A DNA stretch of 64,000 nt from the NCBI RefSeq assembly GCF_012971745.1, contig NZ_CP048834.1:6023001-6087000 (forward strand). Reading direction: 5' to 3'. The stretch is from Starkeya sp. ORNL1 (GTDB taxonomy: Bacteria; Pseudomonadota; Alphaproteobacteria; Rhizobiales; Xanthobacteraceae). This document shows, in pieces, positions 57,655 through 64,000 of this stretch (position 1 is its first letter; each line of letters opens with the position of its first letter). Made by a program: the position numbers and the translations under genes. Under the pieces are notes generated by a model. That model worked only from the letters and a program-made list of their open reading frames with translations, was not told the DNA's origin and did not search any database.

Positions 57655-57681
57655 TGTCGAAAGCGTCGGTCCTTCCCCGAC
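57655..57681 (+). promoter_or_regulatory. Putative ECF42-dependent promoter
   Basis: TGTCGA (57655-57660), a 17-base spacer, and CGAC (57678-57681) lie 49-75 bases upstream of the YCII gene. From memory, ECF42 promoters carry TGTCGA at -35 and CGAC/CGTC-like -10 boxes, so this site would make the sigma factor autoregulated. Confidence 0.6.
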
Positions 57682-57729
57682 ATTGGCATGACGGGACATG
57701 ATGTCCCGGACACCGAAGCGGAGTTTCCG

Positions 57730-58068
57730 ATGCGCTACATGATGCTGATCCACCACGACGAAGCCGCGCTCGCCAAGGCGCCGCCATCGCTCTGGGGCGA
57801 CTACGCCGCCTTCAATGAGGCGATCGCGAAGGCCGGTATCTCGTACCAACCGGGCAACCGGCTCCAGCCGAGCTCGGCGGCGAGCACCGTGCGCGTCGCC
57901 GGCGACAAGGCCGCCGTCCTCGACGGGCCCTATGCCGATACCAAGGAGCAGCTCGCCGGCTATTTCATGATCGATGTGCCGGACCTCGACCAGGCGATCG
58001 TCTGGGCGACGCGGTGCCCGAGCGCGCGCTATGGCAGCATCGAAATCCGCCCGCTTCATACGGCCTGA
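57730..58068 (+). CDS. YCII/DGPF-domain protein
   Basis: A 112-residue cytoplasmic protein of the YCII-related family: MRYMMLIHHDE at the start, VLDGPYADTKEQLAGYFMIDV (the DGPF-like motif), and IEIRPLH at the end. The GGAG site is seven bases before the ATG. It is followed by an ECF sigma gene one base after its stop, as in the ECF42 class, where DGPF proteins are the regulated partners. Catalytic role unknown. Confidence 0.9.
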   Translation: MRYMMLIHHDEAALAKAPPSLWGDYAAFNEAIAKAGISYQPGNRLQPSSAASTVRVAGDKAAVLDGPYADTKEQLAGYFMIDVPDLDQAIVWATRCPSARYGSIEIRPLHTA

Positions 58069-58069
58069 C

Positions 58070-59341
58070 ATGCCGGCGGAGACGAGAAATGAGGCGGGGC
58101 GAGCGGCCGAGCGCGTTGCGCGCGAAAGCTTCGGCCGGCTGGTCGCCTTCCTCGCCGCGCGGCCGAGGGATGTGGCCGCCGCCGAGGATGCGCTGTCGGA
58201 GGCCTTTGCCGCGGCGCTTCGCCAGTGGCCCGAGCGCGGCATTCCCGACAACCCCGCCGCGTGGCTCCTGGCCGTCGCGCGGCGGCGCGGCACCGACGCA
58301 GCGCGGCGGCGCGCGGTCGAGACCGGCGGCGCGGACCTTCTCGTGCTGATGGCGGAGGAACTTGAGGCGGTGGCTTCGTCGCCCGAGGCGATTCCCGACC
58401 GCCGCCTCGCGCTCATGTTCGCCTGCGCGCATCCGGCGATCGACCGCGGGATGCGCGCGCCGCTGATCCTCCAGGCCGTTGTCGGCCTCACTGCGATGGA
58501 CATCGCGGCAGCATTCCTCGTGCCGCCCAGGACCATGGGCCAGCGGCTGGTGCGGGCGAAGAACCGCATCCGCGACACCGGCATCCCGTTTCGCGTGCCC
58601 GACCGTGAGGAACTGCCGGAGCGGCTCGACACGGTGCTCGAGGCGATCTACGCCGCCTTTGCGCGGGGTTGGCACGAACTCGACGACAGCGCCCCGCGGC
58701 TCGCCGAAGAGGCGATCTGGCTCGGCCAGGTCGTGGTGGGGCTTCTCCCGGACGAGCCTGAGGCGAAGGGAATGCTGGCGTTGATGTTTTATGCCGAGGC
58801 CCGACGCCGGGCGCGGCGGACCGACGGCGGGGCATTCGTTCCACTGGAGGAGCAGGATGTCGCCCGTTGGGACCGGGACGCGCTCACCACGGCGGAACGG
58901 CTCTTGAGCGAAGCGAGCGCCGCCGGGCCGAGCGGCCGCTATCAGATCGAGGCGGCGATCCAGTCGGCCCACGTTGCGCGGCGGCTCGGTGGCGCCGCGA
59001 CGTGGCCGGCGATCGTCGCCCTCTATGATCACCTCCTCGCGCTGACCGGCTCGCCGGTCGTCGCGCTCAACCGCGCGGTCGCTCTCGCCGAGACCGACGG
59101 CCCGGGCGCGGCGCTCGCCGCGCTCGACCCACTCGGAGCCGACGAACGGCTGGCCGGCTACCAGCCCTATTGGGCGGCGCGCGGCGCTCTCCTGGTCCGC
59201 GCCGGCCGGACGAGCGAGGCGCGGGAAGCGCTGACGCTCGCGCTCGGCCTCGCTGACGATCCCGCCGTGCGGGCCTATCTCCGCGCGCGGCTCGACGGGC
59301 TGTCGGAAACCTCCATCGACACAAAGGGGCGCACCCAATAG
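58070..59341 (+). CDS. ECF42-type RNA polymerase sigma factor
   Basis: A 423-residue sigma factor. Sigma region 2 is VAAAEDALSEAFAAALRQWPERGIPDNPAAWLLAVARR, region 4 is LTAMDIAAAFLVPPRTMGQRLVRAKNRIR. A long C-terminal extension of about 240 residues has helical TPR-like repeats and the conserved RWDRD motif (QDVARWDRDAL), a mark of the ECF42 group. No anti-sigma factor is adjacent, in line with that class, where the C-terminal domain is thought to control activity. It is one transcription unit with the YCII gene. Confidence 0.9.
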   Translation: MPAETRNEAGRAAERVARESFGRLVAFLAARPRDVAAAEDALSEAFAAALRQWPERGIPDNPAAWLLAVARRRGTDAARRRAVETGGADLLVLMAEELEAVASSPEAIPDRRLALMFACAHPAIDRGMRAPLILQAVVGLTAMDIAAAFLVPPRTMGQRLVRAKNRIRDTGIPFRVPDREELPERLDTVLEAIYAAFARGWHELDDSAPRLAEEAIWLGQVVVGLLPDEPEAKGMLALMFYAEARRRARRTDGGAFVPLEEQDVARWDRDALTTAERLLSEASAAGPSGRYQIEAAIQSAHVARRLGGAATWPAIVALYDHLLALTGSPVVALNRAVALAETDGPGAALAALDPLGADERLAGYQPYWAARGALLVRAGRTSEAREALTLALGLADDPAVRAYLRARLDGLSETSIDTKGRTQ

Positions 59342-59374
59342 GGAGTCAGGCGCCCACCGAAGGTACACTGTGGC

Positions 59375-59399
59375 GGAACTCTGCTTCGCGCCGCTCGTT
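59375..59399 (+). promoter_or_regulatory. EcfG promoter of the DUF3182/hydrolase operon
   Basis: GGAAC at 59375-59379, a 16-base spacer, CGTT at 59396-59399: a perfect match to the EcfG consensus, 33 bases upstream of the DUF3182 start. Confidence 0.85.
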
Positions 59400-59431
59400 G
59401 CCGTAGCGATTTCAGCGCGCGAGGGGCTTTC

Positions 59432-60577
59432 ATGCCGCAGGTTTCACTCACCAAGGACCGTGCCGACGATGGCGCGACAGCGCGGCCCGTGGTCTTCCTG
59501 CCGACTGGTGGAAGCTCGTCCGACCATCGGGCGCTCACCACGAAGGAGCTGGCGCGCCGCATCGCCCGGCTGACCGGGAGCGAATTCCTCGGCGCCCACA
59601 GCGAGCATATGGCCGGTGGACGCCCGCTCTATTTCGTGCCGGACAGCACGCTCGATGCGGTCCTCGCCGAACATCTCGGCATTGTCGGCCCGCGCGACCT
59701 ATTCGGTGGCGTGGTCCGGTTTCCCTTCATGGCCACCAAGGCGATCTCGCACGCGCTGGTCTCGCCCGATGCGGCGCGGGTGGAGGGGTGGCAGCCGGCC
59801 TTCACCGATGCGGTACGTGAGGCGACGCTGCTCGGCTTCACCGCCTTCTCGCGGACAGACGCACTGGCGGCCGCGGCGCTGCTGCTGGAGCGCGGCCGGG
59901 TTCGGCTGAAGGCGCCAGCTGCGGACGGCGGTGTCGGGCAGAGCGTGGTTGCCGATCAGCGGGAGTTCGACGAGGCGCTGGCCGCCACGGACGAGGCGGA
60001 CTTCGGTGTCCATGGCCTCGTCATCGAGGAGGATCTGGCCGACGTCACCACTTTCAGCGTCGGCGAGATCCGGATCGGCGACGCGCTCATTGCCTATTGC
60101 GGCACCCAGCGCACCACATTGGCCAATGACCATTCGATCGCCTATGGCGGTTCGCGCCTGTTCGTGGTGCGCGGCGGCTTTGCCGAGCTTGCCGGTGCCC
60201 GGCTGGCGCCGCTTGCCTTGCAGGCAGCCTCGCTCGCCCATCTCTACGACGCGGCGGCGAACGCGCATCTGCCGGGCCTGATCGCCTCCCGCCGCAATTA
60301 CGATGTCGCCGCCGGCAAGGATGGCCGGGGCATGTTGCGCGTCGGCGTGCTGGAGCAGTCCTGGCGGCTCGGCGGGGCGAGCGGCGCTGAGATCGCCGCG
60401 TTCGAAGCTTTCAAGGCGGACCCCCGGCTGGTCGCGGTGGAGGCGGCGTGCGTCGAGGTCTACGGCCATCGCGCACAGGTGCCGGACGACGCCGTCGTCT
60501 ATTATCAGGGCGATGATCCCGCGGTCGGCCGGCTCACCAAATATGCGCTGATCGAGGCCCGGCATCATGCATTGTGA
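59432..60577 (+). CDS. DUF3182 protein, ATP-grasp-like
   Basis: A 381-residue protein I assign to DUF3182 by its overall pattern. It contains FLGAHSEHMAGGRPLYFVPD early, then an ATP-grasp-like core (RVRLKAPAADGGVGQSVVADQREFDEAL, HGLVIEEDL). Such enzymes ligate a carboxylate to an amine or thiol with ATP. Its stop overlaps the start of an alpha/beta hydrolase gene by 11 bases, so the two are coupled. The EcfG promoter upstream places it in the general stress response. Substrate unknown. Confidence 0.78.
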   Translation: MPQVSLTKDRADDGATARPVVFLPTGGSSSDHRALTTKELARRIARLTGSEFLGAHSEHMAGGRPLYFVPDSTLDAVLAEHLGIVGPRDLFGGVVRFPFMATKAISHALVSPDAARVEGWQPAFTDAVREATLLGFTAFSRTDALAAAALLLERGRVRLKAPAADGGVGQSVVADQREFDEALAATDEADFGVHGLVIEEDLADVTTFSVGEIRIGDALIAYCGTQRTTLANDHSIAYGGSRLFVVRGGFAELAGARLAPLALQAASLAHLYDAAANAHLPGLIASRRNYDVAAGKDGRGMLRVGVLEQSWRLGGASGAEIAAFEAFKADPRLVAVEAACVEVYGHRAQVPDDAVVYYQGDDPAVGRLTKYALIEARHHAL

Positions 60578-61295
60578 CGCTGTCTGCATTCCGGTCGACG
60601 GCACCCATGTCGACGGCACCTTCGCCGTGCCGCGCACCGGCGTGCCGGGCATATTGTTCCTGCATGGCTGGACCGGCAGCCAGGCCGGCGACCTGAAGCG
60701 CGCTGCCAAGATCGCGACGCTCGGCTGCGTCTGCCTCACCTTCGACTTGCGCGGCCATGCGGCGACCGAGGCAATCCGCATGGACGTGACACCGCGCGAG
60801 AACCTGCACGACGCCGTCGCCGCTTATGATGCGTTGGTCAACCATCCCATGGTCGACAGGTCCGCCATCGCCGTGGTCGGCAGCAGCTATGGCGCCTATC
60901 TCGGCACCATATTGTCGACGTTCCGCCCGGTGCGCTGGATGTCGCTGCGGGTGCCGGCGCTCTATCGCGACGCGCATTGGACCCTCGCCAAGGGCCGGCT
61001 CGACCGCCTGGACCTCACCTATTACCGCAATGAGAAGGTCGATCCCGAGGACAACCGCGCGCTTCGCGCCTGCGCACGCTTCGAGGGTGACGTGCTGATG
61101 ATCGAATCCGAGCACGACGACCTGGTGCCGCACTCGACCATTGCCAACTACATGACCGCATTCCGCCATGCGCGGTCCATGACTTACCGCGTCATTACCG
61201 ACGCCGACCACGCACTGTCAGAGGTCGCCCACCGACAGGCCTATACGGCCCTGCTGGTCGACTGGATCCGCGAGATGGTGCTCGGCGCGCGGTGA
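60567..61295 (+). CDS. Alpha/beta-hydrolase
   Basis: A 242-residue serine hydrolase: oxyanion HGWTGS near residue 34, nucleophile elbow GSSYGAY, Asp in ESEHDDLVP and His in DADHALSE. The fold is like the dienelactone hydrolase or peptidase-S9-like esterases. It overlaps the DUF3182 gene and probably cleaves or trims the product that DUF3182 makes; that is inference. It converges on a 71-residue stress gene. Confidence 0.87.
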   Translation: MHCDAVCIPVDGTHVDGTFAVPRTGVPGILFLHGWTGSQAGDLKRAAKIATLGCVCLTFDLRGHAATEAIRMDVTPRENLHDAVAAYDALVNHPMVDRSAIAVVGSSYGAYLGTILSTFRPVRWMSLRVPALYRDAHWTLAKGRLDRLDLTYYRNEKVDPEDNRALRACARFEGDVLMIESEHDDLVPHSTIANYMTAFRHARSMTYRVITDADHALSEVAHRQAYTALLVDWIREMVLGAR

Positions 61296-61307
61296 GGGCG
61301 GGCTCCG

Positions 61308-61523
61308 TCAGGAGGCCTTCGCCCTCGGCTCCGTATCCTCGTCGAAGTCGATGTCGCCGGCGACCAGCACCTCCAGTTCACGGACGATCGTGGTGAGGTT
61401 CGCTTCACTGACATCGATCTCGAACACCTCGCCGCGGTCGTCGATGATGTGGATGATGAAGCCGTGCGCGCCACGCTGGGCGCCGAAGCCCTCCAGCGTG
61501 CGTTTCTGCGGTTGCGAATGCAT
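61308..61523 (-). CDS. 71-residue hypothetical protein under an EcfG promoter
   Basis: A small acidic cytoplasmic protein. It begins MHSQPQKRTLEGFGAQRGAHG, then IIDDRGEVFEIDVSEANL and an acidic tail (DIDFDEDTEPRAK). No recognised domain. GGGGGAGG lies seven bases before the ATG and a perfect EcfG promoter is 43-67 bases upstream. The gene is therefore likely expressed under stress. It is divergent from the small secreted protein gene at 61691. Confidence 0.78.
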   Translation of the reverse strand: MHSQPQKRTLEGFGAQRGAHGFIIHIIDDRGEVFEIDVSEANLTTIVRELEVLVAGDIDFDEDTEPRAKAS

Positions 61524-61565
61524 GATCGGACCTCCCCCGGAAAGCGGTGGTACTGCATTCGGTCA

Positions 61566-61590
61566 AACGGCCAGAGGCGGCCGAGGTTCC
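61566..61590 (-). promoter_or_regulatory. EcfG promoter of the 71-residue gene
   Basis: On the minus strand GGAAC at 61590-61586, a 16-base spacer and CGTT at 61569-61566: a perfect consensus match. The inferred transcript leader is about 37 bases. Confidence 0.85.
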
Positions 61591-61621
61591 CTGACGCTCA
61601 TGCCGGCGTGATCGCGCGAGG

Positions 61622-61646
61622 GGAACGCATCGCGCGCCGAGACATT
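61622..61646 (+). promoter_or_regulatory. EcfG-like promoter variant (CATT) of the first peptide gene
   Basis: GGAAC at 61622-61626, a 16-base spacer, CATT at 61643-61646, 45 bases upstream of the ATG at 61691. The same variant precedes the paralogue at 62261. Confidence 0.5.
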
Positions 61647-61690
61647 CCCCCTCAGGAACTCAGCCCATCCGATCAACAGGAAGAATAGTC

Positions 61691-62035
61691 ATGGCTTTAC
61701 TCGTTTCCCGTATGGCGCTGGCGGTTTGTCTGGTGCTCGGCGCGTCGGGCGTGGCCTGGCCGCAGACCGGCGGAACCAGCGGCACGGGGGGCGCGTCCGG
61801 CGCGGCCGGGGCCACATCGCCGGGCACTGCGTCGCCAGGCACAGCCGGCGGACTACAGACCAACGCTCCGGCTCTGAATGCTCCGACCGGTGGCAACCCG
61901 GCCTTGCGCAATCCGTCCGCGGCGTCACCGTCGCCCAACAGCGTGGTACCGCCGCCACGGGTGCCACCGACGCCGCAGCCGACCTGCGTGACCCAGAATT
62001 GCGGTGTCCCAAACATCGTCGCGCCACCGCGCTAG
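61691..62035 (+). CDS. Small secreted proline-rich peptide, paralogue 1
   Basis: A 114-residue exported protein. Signal peptide MALAVCLVLGASGVAWPQ. The mature part begins with Gly/Ser/Thr-rich repeats (GGTSGTGGASGAAG), then GLQTNAPALNAPTGGNPALRNP, a Pro-rich stretch and PTCVTQNCGVP with two cysteines that could form a disulfide. It shares the GLQTNAPAL, PRVP-x-TPQ and TCVT-x2-CG blocks with the next gene. Function unknown; it is probably in the periplasm or outside. The CATT-type promoter upstream suggests stress control. Confidence 0.75.
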   Translation: MALLVSRMALAVCLVLGASGVAWPQTGGTSGTGGASGAAGATSPGTASPGTAGGLQTNAPALNAPTGGNPALRNPSAASPSPNSVVPPPRVPPTPQPTCVTQNCGVPNIVAPPR

Positions 62036-62037
62036 CA

Positions 62038-62124
62038 CATGTTCCGAAAAAGCGATGAGAACATGAACTAAACTATGGAATGTTAGGCTCTATACGCTCG
62101 TATGATTTCATGCGAGCGTATGGA
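62038..62124. other. AT-rich island with stem-loops between the peptide genes
   Basis: Holds an inverted repeat CATGTTC-N14-GAACATG (62038-62065) and a longer stem-loop of TACGCTCG (62093-62100) with CGAGCGTA (62113-62120). The base composition is clearly lower in G+C than the rest of the window. A transcript end or small regulatory RNA is possible; no gene was seen. Confidence 0.5.
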
Positions 62125-62188
62125 TCCTAAGGAATTACTGACGTAACGGCCGCTCATGCGGGTGTGATCATAAGGACCGGCTGTATCC

Positions 62189-62213
62189 GGAACCTGGGCC
62201 GCACTGCGGCATT
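62189..62213 (+). promoter_or_regulatory. EcfG-like promoter variant (CATT) of the second peptide gene
   Basis: GGAAC at 62189-62193, a 16-base spacer, CATT at 62210-62213, 48 bases upstream of the ATG at 62261. It has the same layout as the paralogue's promoter. Confidence 0.5.
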
Positions 62214-62260
62214 GCGGTTTGCGGAGGGCATTCCCACTCCTGACGGAGAGGAGATAGTCC

Positions 62261-62674
62261 ATGACCTTATCCATCCCCCGCATGACACTCGTACTCGGCC
62301 TGCTGCTCGCCGGCACCGGCGCGGCTTCCGCACAGATGGCCGGCGGCACCGGCAGTGTCCTTGGCAGCACCAGCAATGGGCTCCAGACCAATGCTCCGGC
62401 GCTGATGGCGCCCACGGAAGGCGATCCGCTTTTGAGCAATCCTGCATCCCTCGAGCCGACGCCGACCCTCGGCGTACCGGTGCCGCGAGTTCCGGCGACG
62501 CCGCAGCTCACCTGCGTGACGCTGCAGTGCGGCTTGCCGACCAGCACGACGCCGCTCATCGAGACCGAGCCCCGCATGGCGACGACGTCGCAGATGCCGG
62601 GTTCGCAAATGATGGGTTCGCAAATGATGGGTTCGCGCATGATGACCCCGCACATGGCTGGGCGGATGCGCTAG
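62261..62674 (+). CDS. Small secreted proline-rich peptide, paralogue 2
   Basis: A 137-residue exported protein paralogous to the product at 61691: GLQTNAPALMAPTEGDPLLSNP, PRVPATPQLTCVTLQCGLP. Signal peptide MTLVLGLLLAGTGAASAQ. The C-terminus adds a Met-rich tail encoded by three 15-base tandem repeats (GSQMM, GSQMM, GSRMM). The stop codon shares the CTAG with the treY stop on the other strand. Function unknown. Confidence 0.75.
   Translation: MTLSIPRMTLVLGLLLAGTGAASAQMAGGTGSVLGSTSNGLQTNAPALMAPTEGDPLLSNPASLEPTPTLGVPVPRVPATPQLTCVTLQCGLPTSTTPLIETEPRMATTSQMPGSQMMGSQMMGSRMMTPHMAGRMR
62600..62644. repeat. 15-base tandem repeat in the peptide gene
   Basis: Three units of GGTTCGCAAATGATG, the third with two changes (GCGCATG). 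They encode the Gly-Ser-Gln/Arg-Met-Met tail in frame, so copy number can change without frameshift. Confidence 0.9.
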
Positions 62675-64000
62675 GCAGTTTCTCCGGCCACAATGAGGAA
62701 CGGCCAGTCGGCGGCGAGGTGCAGTTCATCGTCGGCTTCCACACGACGCCCGGAGAGCAGGTCCGTGCCGGCGCCGCCGTGCCAATGCAACGCGGCGGTG
62801 GTCTGTGCGGGCATGCGTGTCGGCACCGCGACGGATATGTTCTCGCGCCCGCTCGACCGGGTGAAGCCAAACCAGCGCCAGGGCGATGGTGCGAAGGCGA
62901 GCGGTGCATAGTCGCCGGAGACGAGCGCGTCGCCGCTCTGCCTCGCCTGCAGCAGCCGATGGACGAGGTCGAACTTCGCCGCCTCGCCCGCGTGGTGGGG
63001 CGGCGCGGCCGTCAGCAACGCCTGGCGCCCGGTCCAGTCGACGGGCCGCCTGTTGTCGGGATCGACGAGCGAGTAGTCCGGGCATTCGGTGCCCTGGTAG
63101 AAGTCCGGCGTTCCCGGCAAGGTGAGTTGCAGGATGGTCTGCGCCAGGCTGACGAGGCGAGCAGGGCGCTCGATCTCCGCGAGCATGCTGGCGAACTCGT
63201 CGCGATAGCGGGCCGCGTCCGGCGCGCCGATGAGCGTCCGGGCGAAACGCAGGCAGCCCTCTTCATAGGCGGCGTCCGGCGTCTCCCATGAGGAGTGCCG
63301 CTTGGCCTCGCGCAGCGCCTTCACCAGATAGCTTTCCATTCGTTCCGGCGAGATCGGGCACGCGGCGAGCAAGGTCTGCTGGATCAGCCGGAAATCGACG
63401 TCGTCCGGGATCGCTTGCCCATTCATGGACTGTCGCAGCGGCGCGCAGAGCGTTTCCGCGCGCGCCACGAAATCCAGCCAGCGCTCGGGGATGAAAGACA
63501 ATGCATTCAGCCGTGCCCGTGTCTCCGGACCGCGCTTGGTATCGTGCGTGGCCAGCGGGATGAGGTCGCTTGAGCCGGCGGCCGCCCGCGCCGCGAAGCG
63601 GGCATGCATCTCCTCCGGTTCGCGCCACGGAACCTCGACATTGCCGCCGACCTCATTGGCCGAGAGCAGCGTCACATTGCGATAAAGCTCGGTGTCTTCG
63701 AAGCCCTTGGCCATGGCAGGGCCCGAGAGCTGCTGGAAGCGCGAGCGAAACTGCCGGTCGCTCTCGGTCTGCGGCGCCTTCAGACGTTCCAGCAGGAGCG
63801 AGGCGGCGGCAGCCGTGAGCGGATCTTCGCTCCGCGCCGCCGCGTCCGCGATTTCATCCCAGATCGCCGCGTCCTCGGCGGAGTGCCGGTCGAAGGTGGC
63901 GTAGCTGCGATAGACCGGGCAGTGCACCAGCAGCGCCACGACGCCGCGGCGCAGCGCGGTCTCGGTGAGGTCGGCCGCGCGCATGGCCTCGTCGAGACCG
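62671..64000 (-). CDS. treY: Malto-oligosyltrehalose synthase, C-terminal part (cut by window edge)
   Basis: The C-terminal about 443 residues of a GH13 enzyme that converts the reducing-end bond of malto-oligosaccharide to trehalose. Family blocks: FEDTELYRNVTLLSANEVGGNVEVPW, LATHDTKRGPETRARLNALSFIPERW, LTLPGTPDFYQGTECPDYSLVDPDNRRPVDW. The reading frame is open to the window end, so the start is outside. Trehalose making fits the stress-promoter cluster beside it. Confidence 0.9.
   Translation of the reverse strand, partial: GLDEAMRAADLTETALRRGVVALLVHCPVYRSYATFDRHSAEDAAIWDEIADAAARSEDPLTAAAASLLLERLKAPQTESDRQFRSRFQQLSGPAMAKGFEDTELYRNVTLLSANEVGGNVEVPWREPEEMHARFAARAAAGSSDLIPLATHDTKRGPETRARLNALSFIPERWLDFVARAETLCAPLRQSMNGQAIPDDVDFRLIQQTLLAACPISPERMESYLVKALREAKRHSSWETPDAAYEEGCLRFARTLIGAPDAARYRDEFASMLAEIERPARLVSLAQTILQLTLPGTPDFYQGTECPDYSLVDPDNRRPVDWTGRQALLTAAPPHHAGEAAKFDLVHRLLQARQSGDALVSGDYAPLAFAPSPWRWFGFTRSSGRENISVAVPTRMPAQTTAALHWHGGAGTDLLSGRRVEADDELHLAADWPFLIVAGETA

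Overview
The window is high-G+C DNA with dense bacterial gene packing. It most likely comes from a chromosome of an alphaproteobacterium of the order Hyphomicrobiales, near the Xanthobacteraceae/Bradyrhizobium group. Support for this: three perfect EcfG-type stress promoters (GGAAC-N16-CGTT), an rreB-like mini-gene with a 17-nt Shine-Dalgarno sequence, a FixK/FNR box, dispersed palindromic repeats of the rhizobial kind, and the gene content. No rRNA, tRNA, CRISPR array, insertion sequence or prophage was recognised.

Layout. 1-2555: an NCS2 permease and isochorismatase-fold amidohydrolase operon with a palindromic operator. 2.7-9 kb: uvrB, a DUF805 protein, an acyltransferase, a Tim44-like protein and a small-ORF region. 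9-20 kb: ppc, a DUF849 enzyme, a YaiI protein, the rreB-like mini-gene, ggt, a 48-residue stress-promoter membrane peptide, a cysteine-rich repeat protein, an SDR and a flavin monooxygenase. 19.6-30.3 kb: a YibI/YibH-like membrane pair, an APC permease, phosphoketolase behind a FixK/FNR box, malate synthase G and a ClC channel. 30.4-38.5 kb: an operon of two ureohydrolases, a creatininase-family enzyme, two SDRs and a NitT/TauT-type ABC importer, divergent from a LysR regulator with a clean T-N11-A operator. 38.6-48.2 kb: a sugar or polyol locus (HAD phosphatase, FGGY kinase, BtpA/SgcQ-like barrel, DeoR regulator, SDR, CUT1 ABC importer) whose two promoter regions share one motif. 48.2-50.3 kb: lemA and two TPM-domain genes. 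50.3-56.2 kb: a GlxA-type regulator divergent from a Pot-type ABC importer and a proline-racemase-family enzyme lacking its second cysteine. 56.3-59.3 kb: DUF763 and an ECF42-type sigma factor with its YCII/DGPF partner. 59.4-62.7 kb: a cluster of stress-promoter genes (DUF3182 plus hydrolase, a 71-residue protein, two paralogous secreted proline-rich peptides). The right edge cuts through treY.

The most interesting items are the rreB-like mini-gene, the stress-promoter island with its secreted peptide family, the creatininase/twin-ureohydrolase catabolic operon, and the Cys-to-Gly proline-racemase homologue. Several starts were moved inward from the longest possible ORF on ribosome-binding-site and family-alignment grounds, as stated in each entry. 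All functional names rest on reading motifs by eye; no database search was run.
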